A DNA stretch of 64,000 bases from Vagococcus entomophilus (GCF_003987595.1 NZ_NGJZ01000001.1:1116001-1180000), one strand, 5' to 3'. Positions 1 to 8,052 are shown, counted from the first letter of the stretch. Program-made: numbers and translations. Notes: generated by a model not told the origin, from the sequence alone.

Positions 1-1
1 A

Positions 2-30
2 TTGACAGCTAGCCTTTCACCTTTTATACT
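2..30 (+). promoter_or_regulatory. Promoter of tRNA-Leu
   Basis: TTGACA at 2-7, a 17-base spacer and TATACT at 25-30, ending 18 bases before the tRNA. It is a near-consensus sigma-A promoter, as expected for a stable RNA gene. Confidence 0.8.
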
Positions 31-48
31 AATCTTGTTACGCTTATT

Positions 49-132
49 GCGGTCGTGGCGGAATGGCAGACGCGCCAGCTTGAGGGGCTGGTGGGAGTAA
101 GTCCCGTGGAAGTTCGAGTCTTCTCGGCCGCA
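49..132 (+). tRNA. tRNA-Leu (anticodon GAG)
   Basis: An 84-base tRNA with the long variable arm of a class II (Leu/Ser) tRNA. The acceptor arm pairs GCGGTCG (49-55) with CGGCCGC (125-131), with A132 as discriminator and no encoded CCA. The anticodon stem CCAGC/GCTGG encloses the loop TTGAGGG, giving anticodon GAG (CUC/CUU leucine codons). The T-arm GTTCGAGTC is intact. It is followed at once by recombinase remnants, the usual arrangement when a tRNA 3' end served as an integration site. Confidence 0.93.
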
Positions 133-258
133 TAATGAATTAAATCATAGTAAGAAGCTGATGGAATAAGCTGGTGGAATGCCAGCAAATCCAAGGCTTT
201 TTTGTTATTTTATTAAGTAGTAAGTCCCTTCAATTTTGTATGAAATGGAGTGTATACT

Positions 259-498
259 ATGACAAAAAGAATGAGAAGAGCCTCTCAGCTAAGCAAAGAA
301 GAGTTGACAATTTTATCAGGTGTGAAGACTGTAGATAAAGATGAAGCAATTCATGATTTTATTGATAGTAGACGGCTGTTAGGTGTGAGTGATAGGACAG
401 TCAGTCACTATAAAAGCACATTCAGTTCAATAGCAAGAGACTTGACTGCACTTGAAATTGAGCAAAATCTTGTTAAGCTATCTGAGAATGACTGTTAG
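259..498 (+). pseudogene. Truncated tyrosine recombinase/integrase (N-terminal part)
   Basis: A 79-residue open frame starting at the ATG behind GGAG (247-250). A GTG at 250 is possible but overlaps the ribosome binding site. Residues about 30-65, with the stretch GVSDRTVSHYKSTFSSIA, look like the SAM-like core-binding domain of phage integrases. The catalytic domain with R-H-R-Y residues is absent; the frame ends after a charged tail. It lies about 125 bases downstream of tRNA-Leu, so it is probably the remnant of the integrase of an element that used this tRNA. It could instead be a small regulator related to that domain; assignment is from sequence pattern only. Confidence 0.5.
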
Positions 499-504
499 TT
501 CCAG

Positions 505-641
505 TTAAAATAAGCGTAATTGTTCTGCCACATCATTTTCATCATATCTACGCTCTAGCTCTAACAGAGGGATACTATTTTCTACACAGCATTCTCTTTT
601 TATTCTATCCCTTTTCTGGCACACCTTTAGAACAATGGTGA
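505..641 (-). pseudogene. C-terminal fragment of a nuclease-like protein
   Basis: On the minus strand an open stretch without start codon ends at 505. It encodes about 45 residues including IKRECCVENSIPLLELE and DENDVAEQLRLF. The pattern 'D.IK...C..N.IPLLEL' resembles the C-terminal strand and helix of phage/plasmid homing-type endonuclease proteins (K...C....IPLLRI). No upstream part is present, so this is a fragment from mobile DNA. Family assignment is tentative. Confidence 0.3.
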
Positions 642-796
642 TTTTCAGCTACCTTGACTGAAATGATACAAGATATAATGGTTTATTGCGTGTCATTACA
701 ATAACACTTTTGATCGAACAAGAACGCACGTTTTCTTCTCGAGGTTTCAGTATATTGCTATAATAAGTGAACAAACATTAATTGGAGGAAATAGAA

Positions 797-1246
797 ATGA
801 CAATCAAATTCACTGAGGACAGTTTTAGTGATAAGACAAACAGTGCAATAAAAAACACAGTCCTCTCTGCAGACTCAATGGAACTTAGGTTTAAGGTAAA
901 TCAGCTTATTGCTGAAAGACGTAGAACTACTGACGGTAGAGAGTTCACACAATCTACATTGGCAGAATTAACAGGGATTCGTAAAGGGGATATCAGTAAA
1001 TACTGTAATAATAAGTTCAGACCTACAATAAACCTCAGTCACCTATTCGCTATGATGATTGCACTTAGGGTTTCAGATATTTCAGAAATACTTGAAGTTA
1101 GGCTTCCTAGTGAAGAAAAAACTAAGTTTATAAAGCAGTCTGCTGAATGGAAACAGGAAGGAACAATGCCTTCTGAACTCAATAGACTACTGAAACAAAA
1201 TATCAAGTTAATCACAGAAGAAAACAGAGAAAGACAGCAAAGATAA
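797..1246 (+). CDS. XRE-family transcriptional regulator (phage-like)
   Basis: 149 residues from the ATG at 797; the in-frame TTG at 782 lies before the GGAGG at 784-788 and is unlikely. Residues about 45-100 form a helix-turn-helix of the Cro/cI type (QSTLAELTGIRKGDISKYCN is the helix pair), followed by a region resembling the rest of the XRE domain and a charged, probably helical tail. An extended -10 (TGCTATAAT, 756-764) precedes it. It stands alone among mobile-element remnants next to tRNA-Leu, so it is probably a leftover repressor or antirepressor; target unknown. Its 3' end overlaps a terminator hairpin. Confidence 0.75.
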   Translation: MTIKFTEDSFSDKTNSAIKNTVLSADSMELRFKVNQLIAERRRTTDGREFTQSTLAELTGIRKGDISKYCNNKFRPTINLSHLFAMMIALRVSDISEILEVRLPSEEKTKFIKQSAEWKQEGTMPSELNRLLKQNIKLITEENRERQQR

Positions 1247-1268
1247 TTACTCTTTCTGTCTTTTTTTT
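1231..1268 (+). terminator. Terminator of the XRE gene
   Basis: AAGACAG and CTGTCTT form a stem across the stop codon, followed by a run of eight T (1260-1268). Confidence 0.6.
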
Positions 1269-1407
1269 ACTCTTTTAAACCACTGTAATAATCAATGACT
1301 TTCTGCATATCCTTTTCAGTTGTAGCCTCTTGAATTAGCTTTTCATTCTTGAAATACTGAATAACTGTTTTGTTACTAACAGTGTCCTTTCTTATTACAA
1401 CTTCCAT
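1267..1407 (-). CDS. Small hypothetical protein (46 residues)
   Basis: Open frame from an ATG at 1407 to TAA at 1267. The product begins MEVVIRKDTVSNKTVIQYF and is highly charged, with a predicted helical C-terminal half (KDMQKVIDYYSGLK). The only SD-like sequence, AGGAG, ends just two bases before the ATG and the frame is open for several codons upstream, so it may be the end of a longer broken gene. No family recognised. It lies in the tRNA-proximal mobile remnant. Confidence 0.3.
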   Translation of the reverse strand: MEVVIRKDTVSNKTVIQYFKNEKLIQEATTEKDMQKVIDYYSGLKE

Positions 1408-1448
1408 ATCTCCTAGCTGTACTGATTAATTCTCATTAAGGAAATCGG

Positions 1449-1479
1449 AGTTGCTGCAAAAATTGCTGCAACTTTTTTT
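1449..1479 (+). terminator. Rho-independent terminator
   Basis: AGTTGC-T-GCAA, loop AAA, TTGC-T-GCAACT form a stem with one T/T mismatch, followed by seven T. It probably stops read-through from the XRE gene region toward the gene at 1739. Confidence 0.65.
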
Positions 1480-1655
1480 ATACTAAAGCCAATTCCCTTA
1501 TTTTCTTTCATTACTTTTCTCTTTCTTACCGGAAATAGAATCCCCCCACTAACGATTTTAATTTTTGATTCAACCAGCTGTTCAAGCTAAAATTCACTCT
1601 TCTTCTCGGTCCTTGTCTTCGATTTGTTAACTTTCATTTTAAGACCTTTTTTTAG

Positions 1656-1701
1656 TTGTTAATTGTACCCAAAAGTCTTATACTTATGTTAACCAGTTAA
1701 C
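1656..1701 (+). promoter_or_regulatory. Promoter with AdcR/ZitR-like operator
   Basis: TTGTTA (1656-1661), 17-base spacer, TATACT (1679-1684), then a perfect 14-base palindrome GTTAACCAGTTAAC at 1688-1701, at the expected transcription start. The core TTAACCAGTTAA matches the published TTAACYRGTTAA zinc-repressor (AdcR/ZitR) consensus. That the gene at 1739 is zinc-regulated is inference. Confidence 0.5.
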
Positions 1702-1738
1702 ACTAGGTTGTCTAAAAATTAACTGTAAGGAGAAAAAA

Positions 1739-1999
1739 ATGATAGAAAATACACAATATTATCGGTTTCCAGTTTCAGAGTATGAAGAAATCAGCAAACA
1801 GTTTATTCAATTAGAAGCATGGGCAGAGGCACTTGCGTTTGTTGAAGATGCCACGTATCCTATTTTTGACCGCGATTCAGAAAACATGACAAATCCTACC
1901 AAAGCAGGTGCTTATTTATTTCACTTATTTTATCAAGACTACATTCAACTTATCCAAAAAATGAGTAAAACGATTGACCATTTACCTTTAGAAAACTAA
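1739..1999 (+). CDS. Hypothetical protein (86 residues)
   Basis: ATG at 1739 with AAGGAG seven bases upstream. The product is a small acidic soluble protein without a signal peptide, rich in aromatic residues (YYRFPVSEYEEI, YLFHLFYQDYIQLIQ), probably helical. I do not recognise the family. It is a single-gene unit between its own promoter/operator (1656-1701) and a terminator (2013-2038), just outside the mobile remnant beside tRNA-Leu. The zinc-repressor-like palindrome at its start site is the only hint to its role. Confidence 0.6.
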   Translation: MIENTQYYRFPVSEYEEISKQFIQLEAWAEALAFVEDATYPIFDRDSENMTNPTKAGAYLFHLFYQDYIQLIQKMSKTIDHLPLEN

Positions 2000-2012
2000 T
2001 CTGCTTGTAAAA

Positions 2013-2038
2013 AAAAAGCACCGTTTCCGATGCTTTTT
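2013..2038. terminator. Bidirectional terminator
   Basis: AAAAAGCA/TGCTTTTT stem with A-run and T-run on the two sides; serves the convergent genes at 1739-1999 (+) and scrB (-). Confidence 0.75.
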
Positions 2039-3491
2039 AACGATTGTAGTAACCAATTTTACAATTAGTTACACTTTCACTTACTATCATGTGATCCTTC
2101 GCTAGATTAAAACTTCTAAAGCTAAACACTTTTTCTCCCTGATTGAGAAAGATTTCAATGAAACTATTATCCACAAAAACGTCCACTTGTATTATTGCTG
2201 TTTTGGCGGTTAGTATCGTTCTTCGGTCTTCTCCATATTCTACATCAATCGGTGTCGCCAAATTACTTCGATCCAGTATAACCTCGCCACTTTCTGTATC
2301 AATGTCTAACTGCCATGTATTCCCAGGATTTCCAAATACAATTGTTGCGTTTTTTTGTTCACGACTGACCTCCGTTGAAAAATGATAAAAGCTCATTTTT
2401 GGTGCCACTAATTTTTGATTGCACTCTAGCATTGAAAATGCTGCAAGGATTTCTTTTGAAGGAAAACGATGCAACCGTTCTGAGCGAAGCGATAGTTCGT
2501 GTGGCATCGTTAAGCCATGCTTCCACTTTTCCTTGTCACTTTCATACAACGGTTCCCCGCAACCAAACCAAGCAAAGCTCAAAGGAACATTGTCTTTTGC
2601 ATAAAAAGCTTGTGGTGCATAATAGTCAAAGCCCGCATCTAATTCATCACATTGTTCGACATCAAACCTCAGATTTAAAACATCCAATTTTCCAAGCAAA
2701 TAAATCGAGGCAAACCGATTTTGGTAACGGTTTTTTTGTGGCTGATAGCCCATTGGAGATAAAAAGAGTACTTCTTTTCCGTCTACCTCAATTAGGCTAG
2801 GACATTCTAACATGTAGCCTGTTTCAATCGGCAACTCCACCTCGCCCTTGTATGCCCAGTCGATCAAATTACTACTTTGGTATAAGAGCAGTGCCCCCCT
2901 TTGACCAAAACTCTTTGCTGTCCCCGTTTCATCCGCACTTCCACCTAATAACATGTAGTATGCCCCGTCTCTTTCAAAGACGAAAGGATCTCTTAACTCC
3001 CCGCTATATCCTTTTGGCGCCCCGTCCAAGATTGGATTTTGTGCATACTTTTCGATTTGACCCGCTTGATTCATGATGGCCAGTGCTTGTTTAGGAATTT
3101 TTCCTGCACTGGTTTTGTAATTTGCAGTATAAAAAAGGTACAACAAGCCATCTTTTTCAATTGCCCCACCAGAATAGCAGCCATTTTTTTCATATTCCTG
3201 ATCTGGAATCAAGGCTAGTCCGCAATCTTGCCAGTGCAACAAATCTTGAGATTTCATATGGCCCCAATGCTTCATTCCATGAGTTGCATCAAATGGAAAC
3301 CACTGATAAAACACATGATAGGCTCCATTATAATAACTCAATCCATTTGGATCGTTCATCAATCCAGATTTGGGATAAATATGGAATTTAGGTAAAAATT
3401 CACTTTTACTTACAAATTTGGCTAACTCGCGCAAATATCCCTGATCCTTTGCCGTTACGTAATGATACTTGTCTATCTCTAAAAATTTCAT
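2037..3491 (-). CDS. scrB: Sucrose-6-phosphate hydrolase (GH32)
   Basis: 484 residues, the usual size for ScrB. It hydrolyses sucrose-6-phosphate, delivered by the PTS, to glucose-6-phosphate and fructose in the cytoplasm. GH32 landmarks are present: LMNDPNG at 44-50 with the nucleophile Asp47, RDP at 167-169 (transition-state Asp168) and EC at 229-230 (acid/base Glu229), followed by the C-terminal beta-sandwich. No signal peptide. GAGGGA lies before the ATG. It follows scrA by 33 bases, so the two are co-transcribed from the promoter at about 5010. No fructokinase gene is in the window. Confidence 0.93.
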   Translation of the reverse strand: MKFLEIDKYHYVTAKDQGYLRELAKFVSKSEFLPKFHIYPKSGLMNDPNGLSYYNGAYHVFYQWFPFDATHGMKHWGHMKSQDLLHWQDCGLALIPDQEYEKNGCYSGGAIEKDGLLYLFYTANYKTSAGKIPKQALAIMNQAGQIEKYAQNPILDGAPKGYSGELRDPFVFERDGAYYMLLGGSADETGTAKSFGQRGALLLYQSSNLIDWAYKGEVELPIETGYMLECPSLIEVDGKEVLFLSPMGYQPQKNRYQNRFASIYLLGKLDVLNLRFDVEQCDELDAGFDYYAPQAFYAKDNVPLSFAWFGCGEPLYESDKEKWKHGLTMPHELSLRSERLHRFPSKEILAAFSMLECNQKLVAPKMSFYHFSTEVSREQKNATIVFGNPGNTWQLDIDTESGEVILDRSNLATPIDVEYGEDRRTILTAKTAIIQVDVFVDNSFIEIFLNQGEKVFSFRSFNLAKDHMIVSESVTNCKIGYYNR

Positions 3492-3524
3492 ACAATCCCT
3501 CTCAACTTATCTCTATTTTATTCC

Positions 3525-4961
3525 TTATAACGCTGCGTTTTTCAGTTCAGCACCAGCGATACCTTTCACCTTGTGATAAATCAAAATAAATACAATCGGT
3601 AACACAAAGGATAATAAGCAACCAATAACATAATGAATAACTTGTGGTGGATTGACAATCGTTATCCCAGGAATTCCTGTTAAACCAAACCCAAGTGCTT
3701 TTACATCAAACAATTTCATATAGACGCCTCCAAACCCTGCTCCAATTGCTCCTAAAATAAATGGAATAATTGAGTCTTTTAAGTTAACTGCAAAAATTGC
3801 GGGTTCTGATACTCCAACTAAGGTTGGAACAAAACTTGAAAGTGCTACTTCTCTACGTTTTGATTTTTTCTTTGCCAAAAAGAACATCCCCATAGCGGCA
3901 CCACCTTGTGCAATAATTGAAACGGCCCACAAAGGCTGAATATAATTAAAACCTGTACTGGAAATCAATTGTGCTTCTATACTTCCAATCATATGATGTG
4001 TTCCCGTAATCACCAATGGTTGTAACAAGCCTGCAAATGCAAATGCTCCAAAGACTCCTGCTTTATTGTATAAGAAATCAGCACATGCACCAATTCCAGC
4101 CGCAACAATATCTCCTAATGGTCCAAAGACTAGGAACAACGCAAGAGCAGAAACGATGATGGTAATCGTTGGAACGAGTATGAATGTCAAGATTTGTGGA
4201 ACCTTCTTCGTTAAAAATAATTCAAATTTCGCCATAAATAATGACGTTAAAATAGCTGGAAAAATCCCTCCTTGAAAGGCAACTTGAGGAATGTTAAATC
4301 CGAAAAAATCCCAATATTTCACAGAATCTAATGTTCCTTGCATAAATTCAAAACGGTTACCCAAATCTGGATGCACCAAAATTAGACCTAATATAATCCC
4401 TAATACTGGATTGCCTCCAAACCGTTTCGTAGCGGAGTAAGCAACAAAAACTGGTAGAAAATTTAGTCCGGTAGCAATTATATTAAAGAAGCTTGCCAAA
4501 TCAGCAGCCCAGCGATAATTATCCGCCATACTTCCAGTTAGACCAAAAATTCCTTCTGTTATAAATAGTGAACGCAAGCCTAAAATCATCGCACAACCTA
4601 CAATACCAGGAATTAAGGCAACAAAAATATCTGAAAATGCTTTAAAAAATTCTTGGACTTTTCCTTGATTTTTTTGCGCTGCACTTTTCACATCTGCAAC
4701 GGAGCTTGACTCAATCCCAGCTTGTTTCACAAAAGCTGCATAAACTTGGTCTACAACACCCGTTCCAAAAATCACTTGTAATTGACCACTATTAAAAAAT
4801 ACACCTTTTGATCCTTCGATATTTTCTAAAGTTTCTTTATCATACTTGCTATTATCTTTCAAAACTAAACGCAACCTCGTGACACAATGCGCTGCACTTT
4901 GTATATTTTCTTTTCCACCAACAGCTAACAATACTTCTTTTGCAATATTTTGATAGTCCAT
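3525..4961 (-). CDS. scrA: PTS sucrose-specific EIIBC permease
   Basis: 478 residues from the ATG behind AGAGGG; a start six codons upstream (4979) has no ribosome binding site. The N-terminal EIIB domain carries the phosphorylation cysteine in HCVTRLRL (Cys26), and the rest is a ten-segment EIIC domain with the substrate motif GVSEPAIFAVNLK. It imports and phosphorylates sucrose. There is no fused EIIA, so phosphate must come from a separate EIIA-Glc type protein. Adjacent scrB and ScrR support sucrose over the related trehalose transporters. Controlled by two operators and a cre site upstream. Confidence 0.92.
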   Translation of the reverse strand: MDYQNIAKEVLLAVGGKENIQSAAHCVTRLRLVLKDNSKYDKETLENIEGSKGVFFNSGQLQVIFGTGVVDQVYAAFVKQAGIESSSVADVKSAAQKNQGKVQEFFKAFSDIFVALIPGIVGCAMILGLRSLFITEGIFGLTGSMADNYRWAADLASFFNIIATGLNFLPVFVAYSATKRFGGNPVLGIILGLILVHPDLGNRFEFMQGTLDSVKYWDFFGFNIPQVAFQGGIFPAILTSLFMAKFELFLTKKVPQILTFILVPTITIIVSALALFLVFGPLGDIVAAGIGACADFLYNKAGVFGAFAFAGLLQPLVITGTHHMIGSIEAQLISSTGFNYIQPLWAVSIIAQGGAAMGMFFLAKKKSKRREVALSSFVPTLVGVSEPAIFAVNLKDSIIPFILGAIGAGFGGVYMKLFDVKALGFGLTGIPGITIVNPPQVIHYVIGCLLSFVLPIVFILIYHKVKGIAGAELKNAAL

Positions 4962-4982
4962 TTGATTCCCTCTTTCCATTTT

Positions 4983-5045
4983 TTGGAACGTTCCAATTTA
5001 TAATTTGATTATATATGGAACGTTCCAAAATTGCAAACGTTTTCT
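4983..5045 (-). promoter_or_regulatory. scrAB promoter with two ScrR operators and a cre site
   Basis: Read on the minus strand: -35 TTGCAA (5031-5036), 17-base spacer, -10 TATAAT (5008-5013). The palindrome GGAACGTTCC occurs twice, in the spacer (5017-5026) and just after the start site (4985-4994), 32 bases centre to centre, about three helical turns. TTGCAAACGTTTTCT (5031-5045) fits the CcpA cre consensus WTGNAANCGNWNNCW at all fixed positions and covers the -35 box. The layout predicts repression by ScrR and catabolite repression by CcpA. Confidence 0.85.
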
Positions 5046-5085
5046 TTGTTTTTTTAACAAAAATTTTCATTCCAAAATAGAACTT

Positions 5086-5226
5086 TTATTTTTTTTCATC
5101 AAATGCTAACCCAAAACAAAGCCCCACTCCAATTCCTAAAGCTAAGTTATGCATCGTAAGACCAAAAATCAAACCGAAACAAAGGCCCAAAGCAAGGCCT
5201 TTATTGTCTCCTTTTTTTTTCTTCAT
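5086..5226 (-). CDS. Small glycine-zipper membrane protein
   Basis: 46 residues, ATG at 5226 to TAA at 5086, overlapping the last 26 bases of scrR in another frame. After MKKKKGDNKG come two hydrophobic segments with small-residue zippers, GLALGLCFGLIFG and LGIGVGLCFGLAF, ending DEKK. Short Gly-zipper membrane proteins of this kind occur in many Firmicutes without known function. Being 3' of scrR and overlapping it, it is probably co-translated with the regulator. Below 60 residues, it is easily missed. Confidence 0.55.
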   Translation of the reverse strand: MKKKKGDNKGLALGLCFGLIFGLTMHNLALGIGVGLCFGLAFDEKK

Positions 5227-6226
5227 TTTTTTTTCTCTTTTCTCTAGTTGTTTGTGCTGCTAAAAATGTTATCGGTAAAATATATTTTGTTTTTTTAGAC
5301 TTCTTCCGATCTGAACCTAATTTTATGAGTTCGGCTACACTCAACTCAGCAATTTGAGCGACAGGCTGACGAATCGTCGAAATTTTCAATGCTTCATTTT
5401 GGTAACTTTTAGATCCATCAAAGCCTATTAGCTGGATATCTTCGGGCAGGTGCCACTGTGTTTTTTGTACCAGTGCATCGTAACAATAATCTGCATATCG
5501 ATCCGTCGCAGCAAAGATCCCATCATAGGGAATATTTGCTTGGTAGTTGTTTTCAAAAAATCGAAAGACACGCGCTCTAAAACCAGCAGAGTTTCCCTCA
5601 TCCAAGTATACATCAAATGGCATGTGCGCTTTTTGGCAATAGCTAATAAAGCCATTTTGTCTCTCTTGTAACCCTAAATTATGGCTAATTTTTCTGACAA
5701 CCATCAAAAGTCTTTGACTTCCCAACTCTTGTAGTTTTTGAGCAGCCAGCTGACCACCACCAAAGTTGTCACTGGTAATAAAAGGAACTGTATCATCAAA
5801 ATAGCGTTCTATTGAAACAATTGGCAAATTGGCTGTCAGATACGGAGTAATATCACTATATGAAATCGTAATAATCCCTGTCACTTTCTGTTCTTGTGCC
5901 ATTCTGATATACTCTAATTCTTGAATGTAATCATCTTGTGAGTTGCACAGCAACATCTTTAGTCCACATTTGTTTAGTTCTAGTTGCAAATAATAGGTTA
6001 ATTCTGAAAAAAAAGGCGTCCAAATCGTCGGCAAAATAAACACAACGTAATTACTTTTTTGTGTTTTAAGGGCGCGAGCTGCTTGATTTGGAACATAATC
6101 CAACTCCTGAATTGCCTGCTCTACTTTTTTTTGTGACTCTTTTTTTATTTTAACCCCATTTATATAATTAGACACCGTCCCACGTGATACACCTGCAATT
6201 TTCGCAACATCATTCATATTAGCCAT
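5201..6226 (-). CDS. scrR: LacI-family sucrose operon repressor
   Basis: 341 residues. The N-terminal LacI helix-turn-helix (MNDVAKIAGVSRGTVSNYIN, hinge VPNQAARALKTQKS) is followed by a periplasmic-binding-like core that should bind a sugar or sugar phosphate. The tail is unusually lysine/arginine rich (KRKKNEEKKRRQ). RBS GTGAGG precedes the ATG; TATAAT lies near 6275. It lies immediately upstream of scrA in the same direction, with two perfect GGAACGTTCC palindromes between them, a typical LacI-type operator pair. ScrR function is inferred from context; residue-level proof would need binding data. Confidence 0.85.
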   Translation of the reverse strand: MANMNDVAKIAGVSRGTVSNYINGVKIKKESQKKVEQAIQELDYVPNQAARALKTQKSNYVVFILPTIWTPFFSELTYYLQLELNKCGLKMLLCNSQDDYIQELEYIRMAQEQKVTGIITISYSDITPYLTANLPIVSIERYFDDTVPFITSDNFGGGQLAAQKLQELGSQRLLMVVRKISHNLGLQERQNGFISYCQKAHMPFDVYLDEGNSAGFRARVFRFFENNYQANIPYDGIFAATDRYADYCYDALVQKTQWHLPEDIQLIGFDGSKSYQNEALKISTIRQPVAQIAELSVAELIKLGSDRKKSKKTKYILPITFLAAQTTREKRKKNEEKKRRQ

Positions 6227-6287
6227 TTATTTTCCTCACTTGTATCCTCTAAATCCTTCATTTTCGATAGTTTATTATAACACAAAG

Positions 6288-6329
6288 AAGAACCTGAGAC
6301 ATAACTCAAAAGTTACATTTCAGGTTCTT
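6288..6329 (-). terminator. Terminator of the hydrolase-marR unit
   Basis: AAGAACCTGA/TCAGGTTCTT ten-base stem with an inner GTTA/TAAC-like pairing (core CATAACT..AGTTAC). It is one of several related inverted repeats in this window. Confidence 0.55.
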
Positions 6330-6416
6330 ACTATCCATGTAAATGATAGAAGCAGAACATTTTTTTATTCTTAAATTCGAGACAAGTTTGTCAAAATCAC
6401 TTCTTGAAACGATTGA

Positions 6417-6842
6417 TTATTGGGTTAGATTTTTATAGGCTCGATCCATCAGATTCATAAATAATTCTTTTTCTTCAGCAGAAAATCCATGCAGCATTTC
6501 ACGGTTTAATTCTTTTACAGTTTCGACCACTTCTACTGCCATATTCTTAGACAGCTCAGTCGAATAAAGGTGCATTTCTCGACGATCTTCTCTATTTTTT
6601 TTTCTTACAATCAAGCCTTTTTTTTCCATTCTCTTAATCACGCCAGAAGCGGTTGAAACTTTCACATGCAATATTTCCTGTAAATCAGAAGAACGAATCC
6701 CCTCGTGCTCCCAGACAATAGCCAGCACGGCCCATTGACTCAGCGTCACATCGTACTTCCTCATCAACTCATTTTCAAGCTGAGTAGAAGCGGTATTGGA
6801 CAACCGATTCAGTTTAAACCCATGACTCTTAAATAGATTCAA
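6417..6842 (-). CDS. MarR-family transcriptional regulator
   Basis: 141 residues from a TTG at 6842. That start is preferred because AGGAGG lies six bases before it, inside what would otherwise be coding sequence from an ATG at 6863. A MarR winged helix is evident (LSQWAVLAIVWEHEGIRSSDLQEIL, recognition VSTASGVIKRMEKKGLIVRKKNREDRRE). It overlaps the 3' end of the hydrolase gene by 14 bases, so the pair is one operon and translationally coupled. Two TAGC-TGCTA palindromes in front of the operon are likely autoregulatory operators. Confidence 0.85.
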   Translation of the reverse strand: MNLFKSHGFKLNRLSNTASTQLENELMRKYDVTLSQWAVLAIVWEHEGIRSSDLQEILHVKVSTASGVIKRMEKKGLIVRKKNREDRREMHLYSTELSKNMAVEVVETVKELNREMLHGFSAEEKELFMNLMDRAYKNLTQ

Positions 6843-8016
6843 TTTTTTCCTCCTTTTTTTCATCTAGCCAATCAAAAATTACTTGACTAGCATAAGACTG
6901 ATTTCCTTCTTGACAGTGTTCTTGAGCACCTAATTCCTCATCAAATATATAATCTTGATAGTCGCACGTCAAGCTACTTTTTAATAATTCTAGTTGTGCT
7001 TCATTGACAAAATGATCTTGCGTACCAAAAAGTAATAGCATCGGACACTTGATTTGTGCAGCAACTGGTTCTAAGTTGTATTTTTGAACTTCTCTCACCA
7101 ATTCAGGTAGATCTTTGCAGCCAAATACCCATAAACCATTTTGAATCAACCAACGGGTATTGGCGTCCGCTTGGGCGGACATGGTTTTTCTCATTTCTGG
7201 CGTTGCAGAAGTTAGTTTGCCAAGCATTGGTGTTTTTTGGATAATGGATTGCCACACATTCGTAAAGACATCAAACAAGATACACGCATCGATTCTTGGC
7301 TCAAAAGCAGAGGCTCTCGCTGCATAGTAACCACCCAGGCTCATTCCCATCAAGCCAATAAATTTAGTCGTATCTACATCCTGATCTTTTTCTAAAAAGT
7401 CAATGGCCGCACTAATGGGTTTTTCATAGTCAAAACGTCCTGCTTTGCCTTGCATTCTCAACGCTTCTCCTTGTCCTGGACCATCAAAAATCAACACATT
7501 GTATCCTCGTTTTATCGCCGCCGCTGCTCCAGAAAAGTAAAGTTCTTCCGCGGTTGAATCATATCCACCAATAAAAATAAGAATCGGTGCTTCTTTTGCT
7601 GTAACATAAAGGTATCCATGCATGTAGTACTCTTCAAATGGAATGGCTACTTTTTTACACGGCACAGAAAACAATTTCATTGCTTCTGCAAAGGTCTGAA
7701 CACTCTTTTGATAACAGGCAATCCTTTTAGGTTCTGAATTTTCCATAAAAAATTCTGCTGTTCGGTAATAATTACTTGCTCGAAGATAGGCCTCTCTAGC
7801 ACTCACTTTATGCTTTTTGGTTAAAGAGTTTTGACCAAGTTTTTCCACTGTTTGTGCTAATTTTTGCCAATGTTCAAACCAACTCTCAAAATTTTCTTCT
7901 TCAATTTTTTTAGAAACAGACAAAACTTCGCCTAGCTCTGCCCCTTGATAATTATAATAGTTTAACGTTCTCATAGTTTCAAAATCAAATGCCTTATCTT
8001 TAAAAAATAATCCCAT
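6829..8016 (-). CDS. Alpha/beta hydrolase (FrsA/DUF1100-like)
   Basis: 395 residues. A helical N-terminal cap of about 130 residues precedes an alpha/beta-hydrolase fold: oxyanion strand FIGGYDSTAEE, FDGPGQGEA, nucleophile elbow GMSLGG, Asp in GTQDHF and a candidate His in AQEHCQEG. The layout resembles the family of FrsA and 2,6-dihydroxypseudooxynicotine hydrolase, C-C or ester hydrolases. Cytoplasmic; no signal peptide. Substrate unknown. First gene of an operon with a MarR regulator, suggesting it is induced by a small aromatic or xenobiotic compound. Confidence 0.75.
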   Translation of the reverse strand: MGLFFKDKAFDFETMRTLNYYNYQGAELGEVLSVSKKIEEENFESWFEHWQKLAQTVEKLGQNSLTKKHKVSAREAYLRASNYYRTAEFFMENSEPKRIACYQKSVQTFAEAMKLFSVPCKKVAIPFEEYYMHGYLYVTAKEAPILIFIGGYDSTAEELYFSGAAAAIKRGYNVLIFDGPGQGEALRMQGKAGRFDYEKPISAAIDFLEKDQDVDTTKFIGLMGMSLGGYYAARASAFEPRIDACILFDVFTNVWQSIIQKTPMLGKLTSATPEMRKTMSAQADANTRWLIQNGLWVFGCKDLPELVREVQKYNLEPVAAQIKCPMLLLFGTQDHFVNEAQLELLKSSLTCDYQDYIFDEELGAQEHCQEGNQSYASQVIFDWLDEKKEEKIESI

Positions 8017-8052
8017 CTGTCATTCCTCTTTTCTTTTTATTGTCTTTTCAAA

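Noticed and set aside
1595-1625. Second attachment site copy for the tRNA-Leu 3' end (TCTTCTCGG)
   Set aside because: Only nine matching bases, within chance expectation in this AT-rich region.
2143-2800. Plus-strand frames over scrB
   Set aside because: Antisense shadows; scrB has all GH32 motifs on the minus strand.
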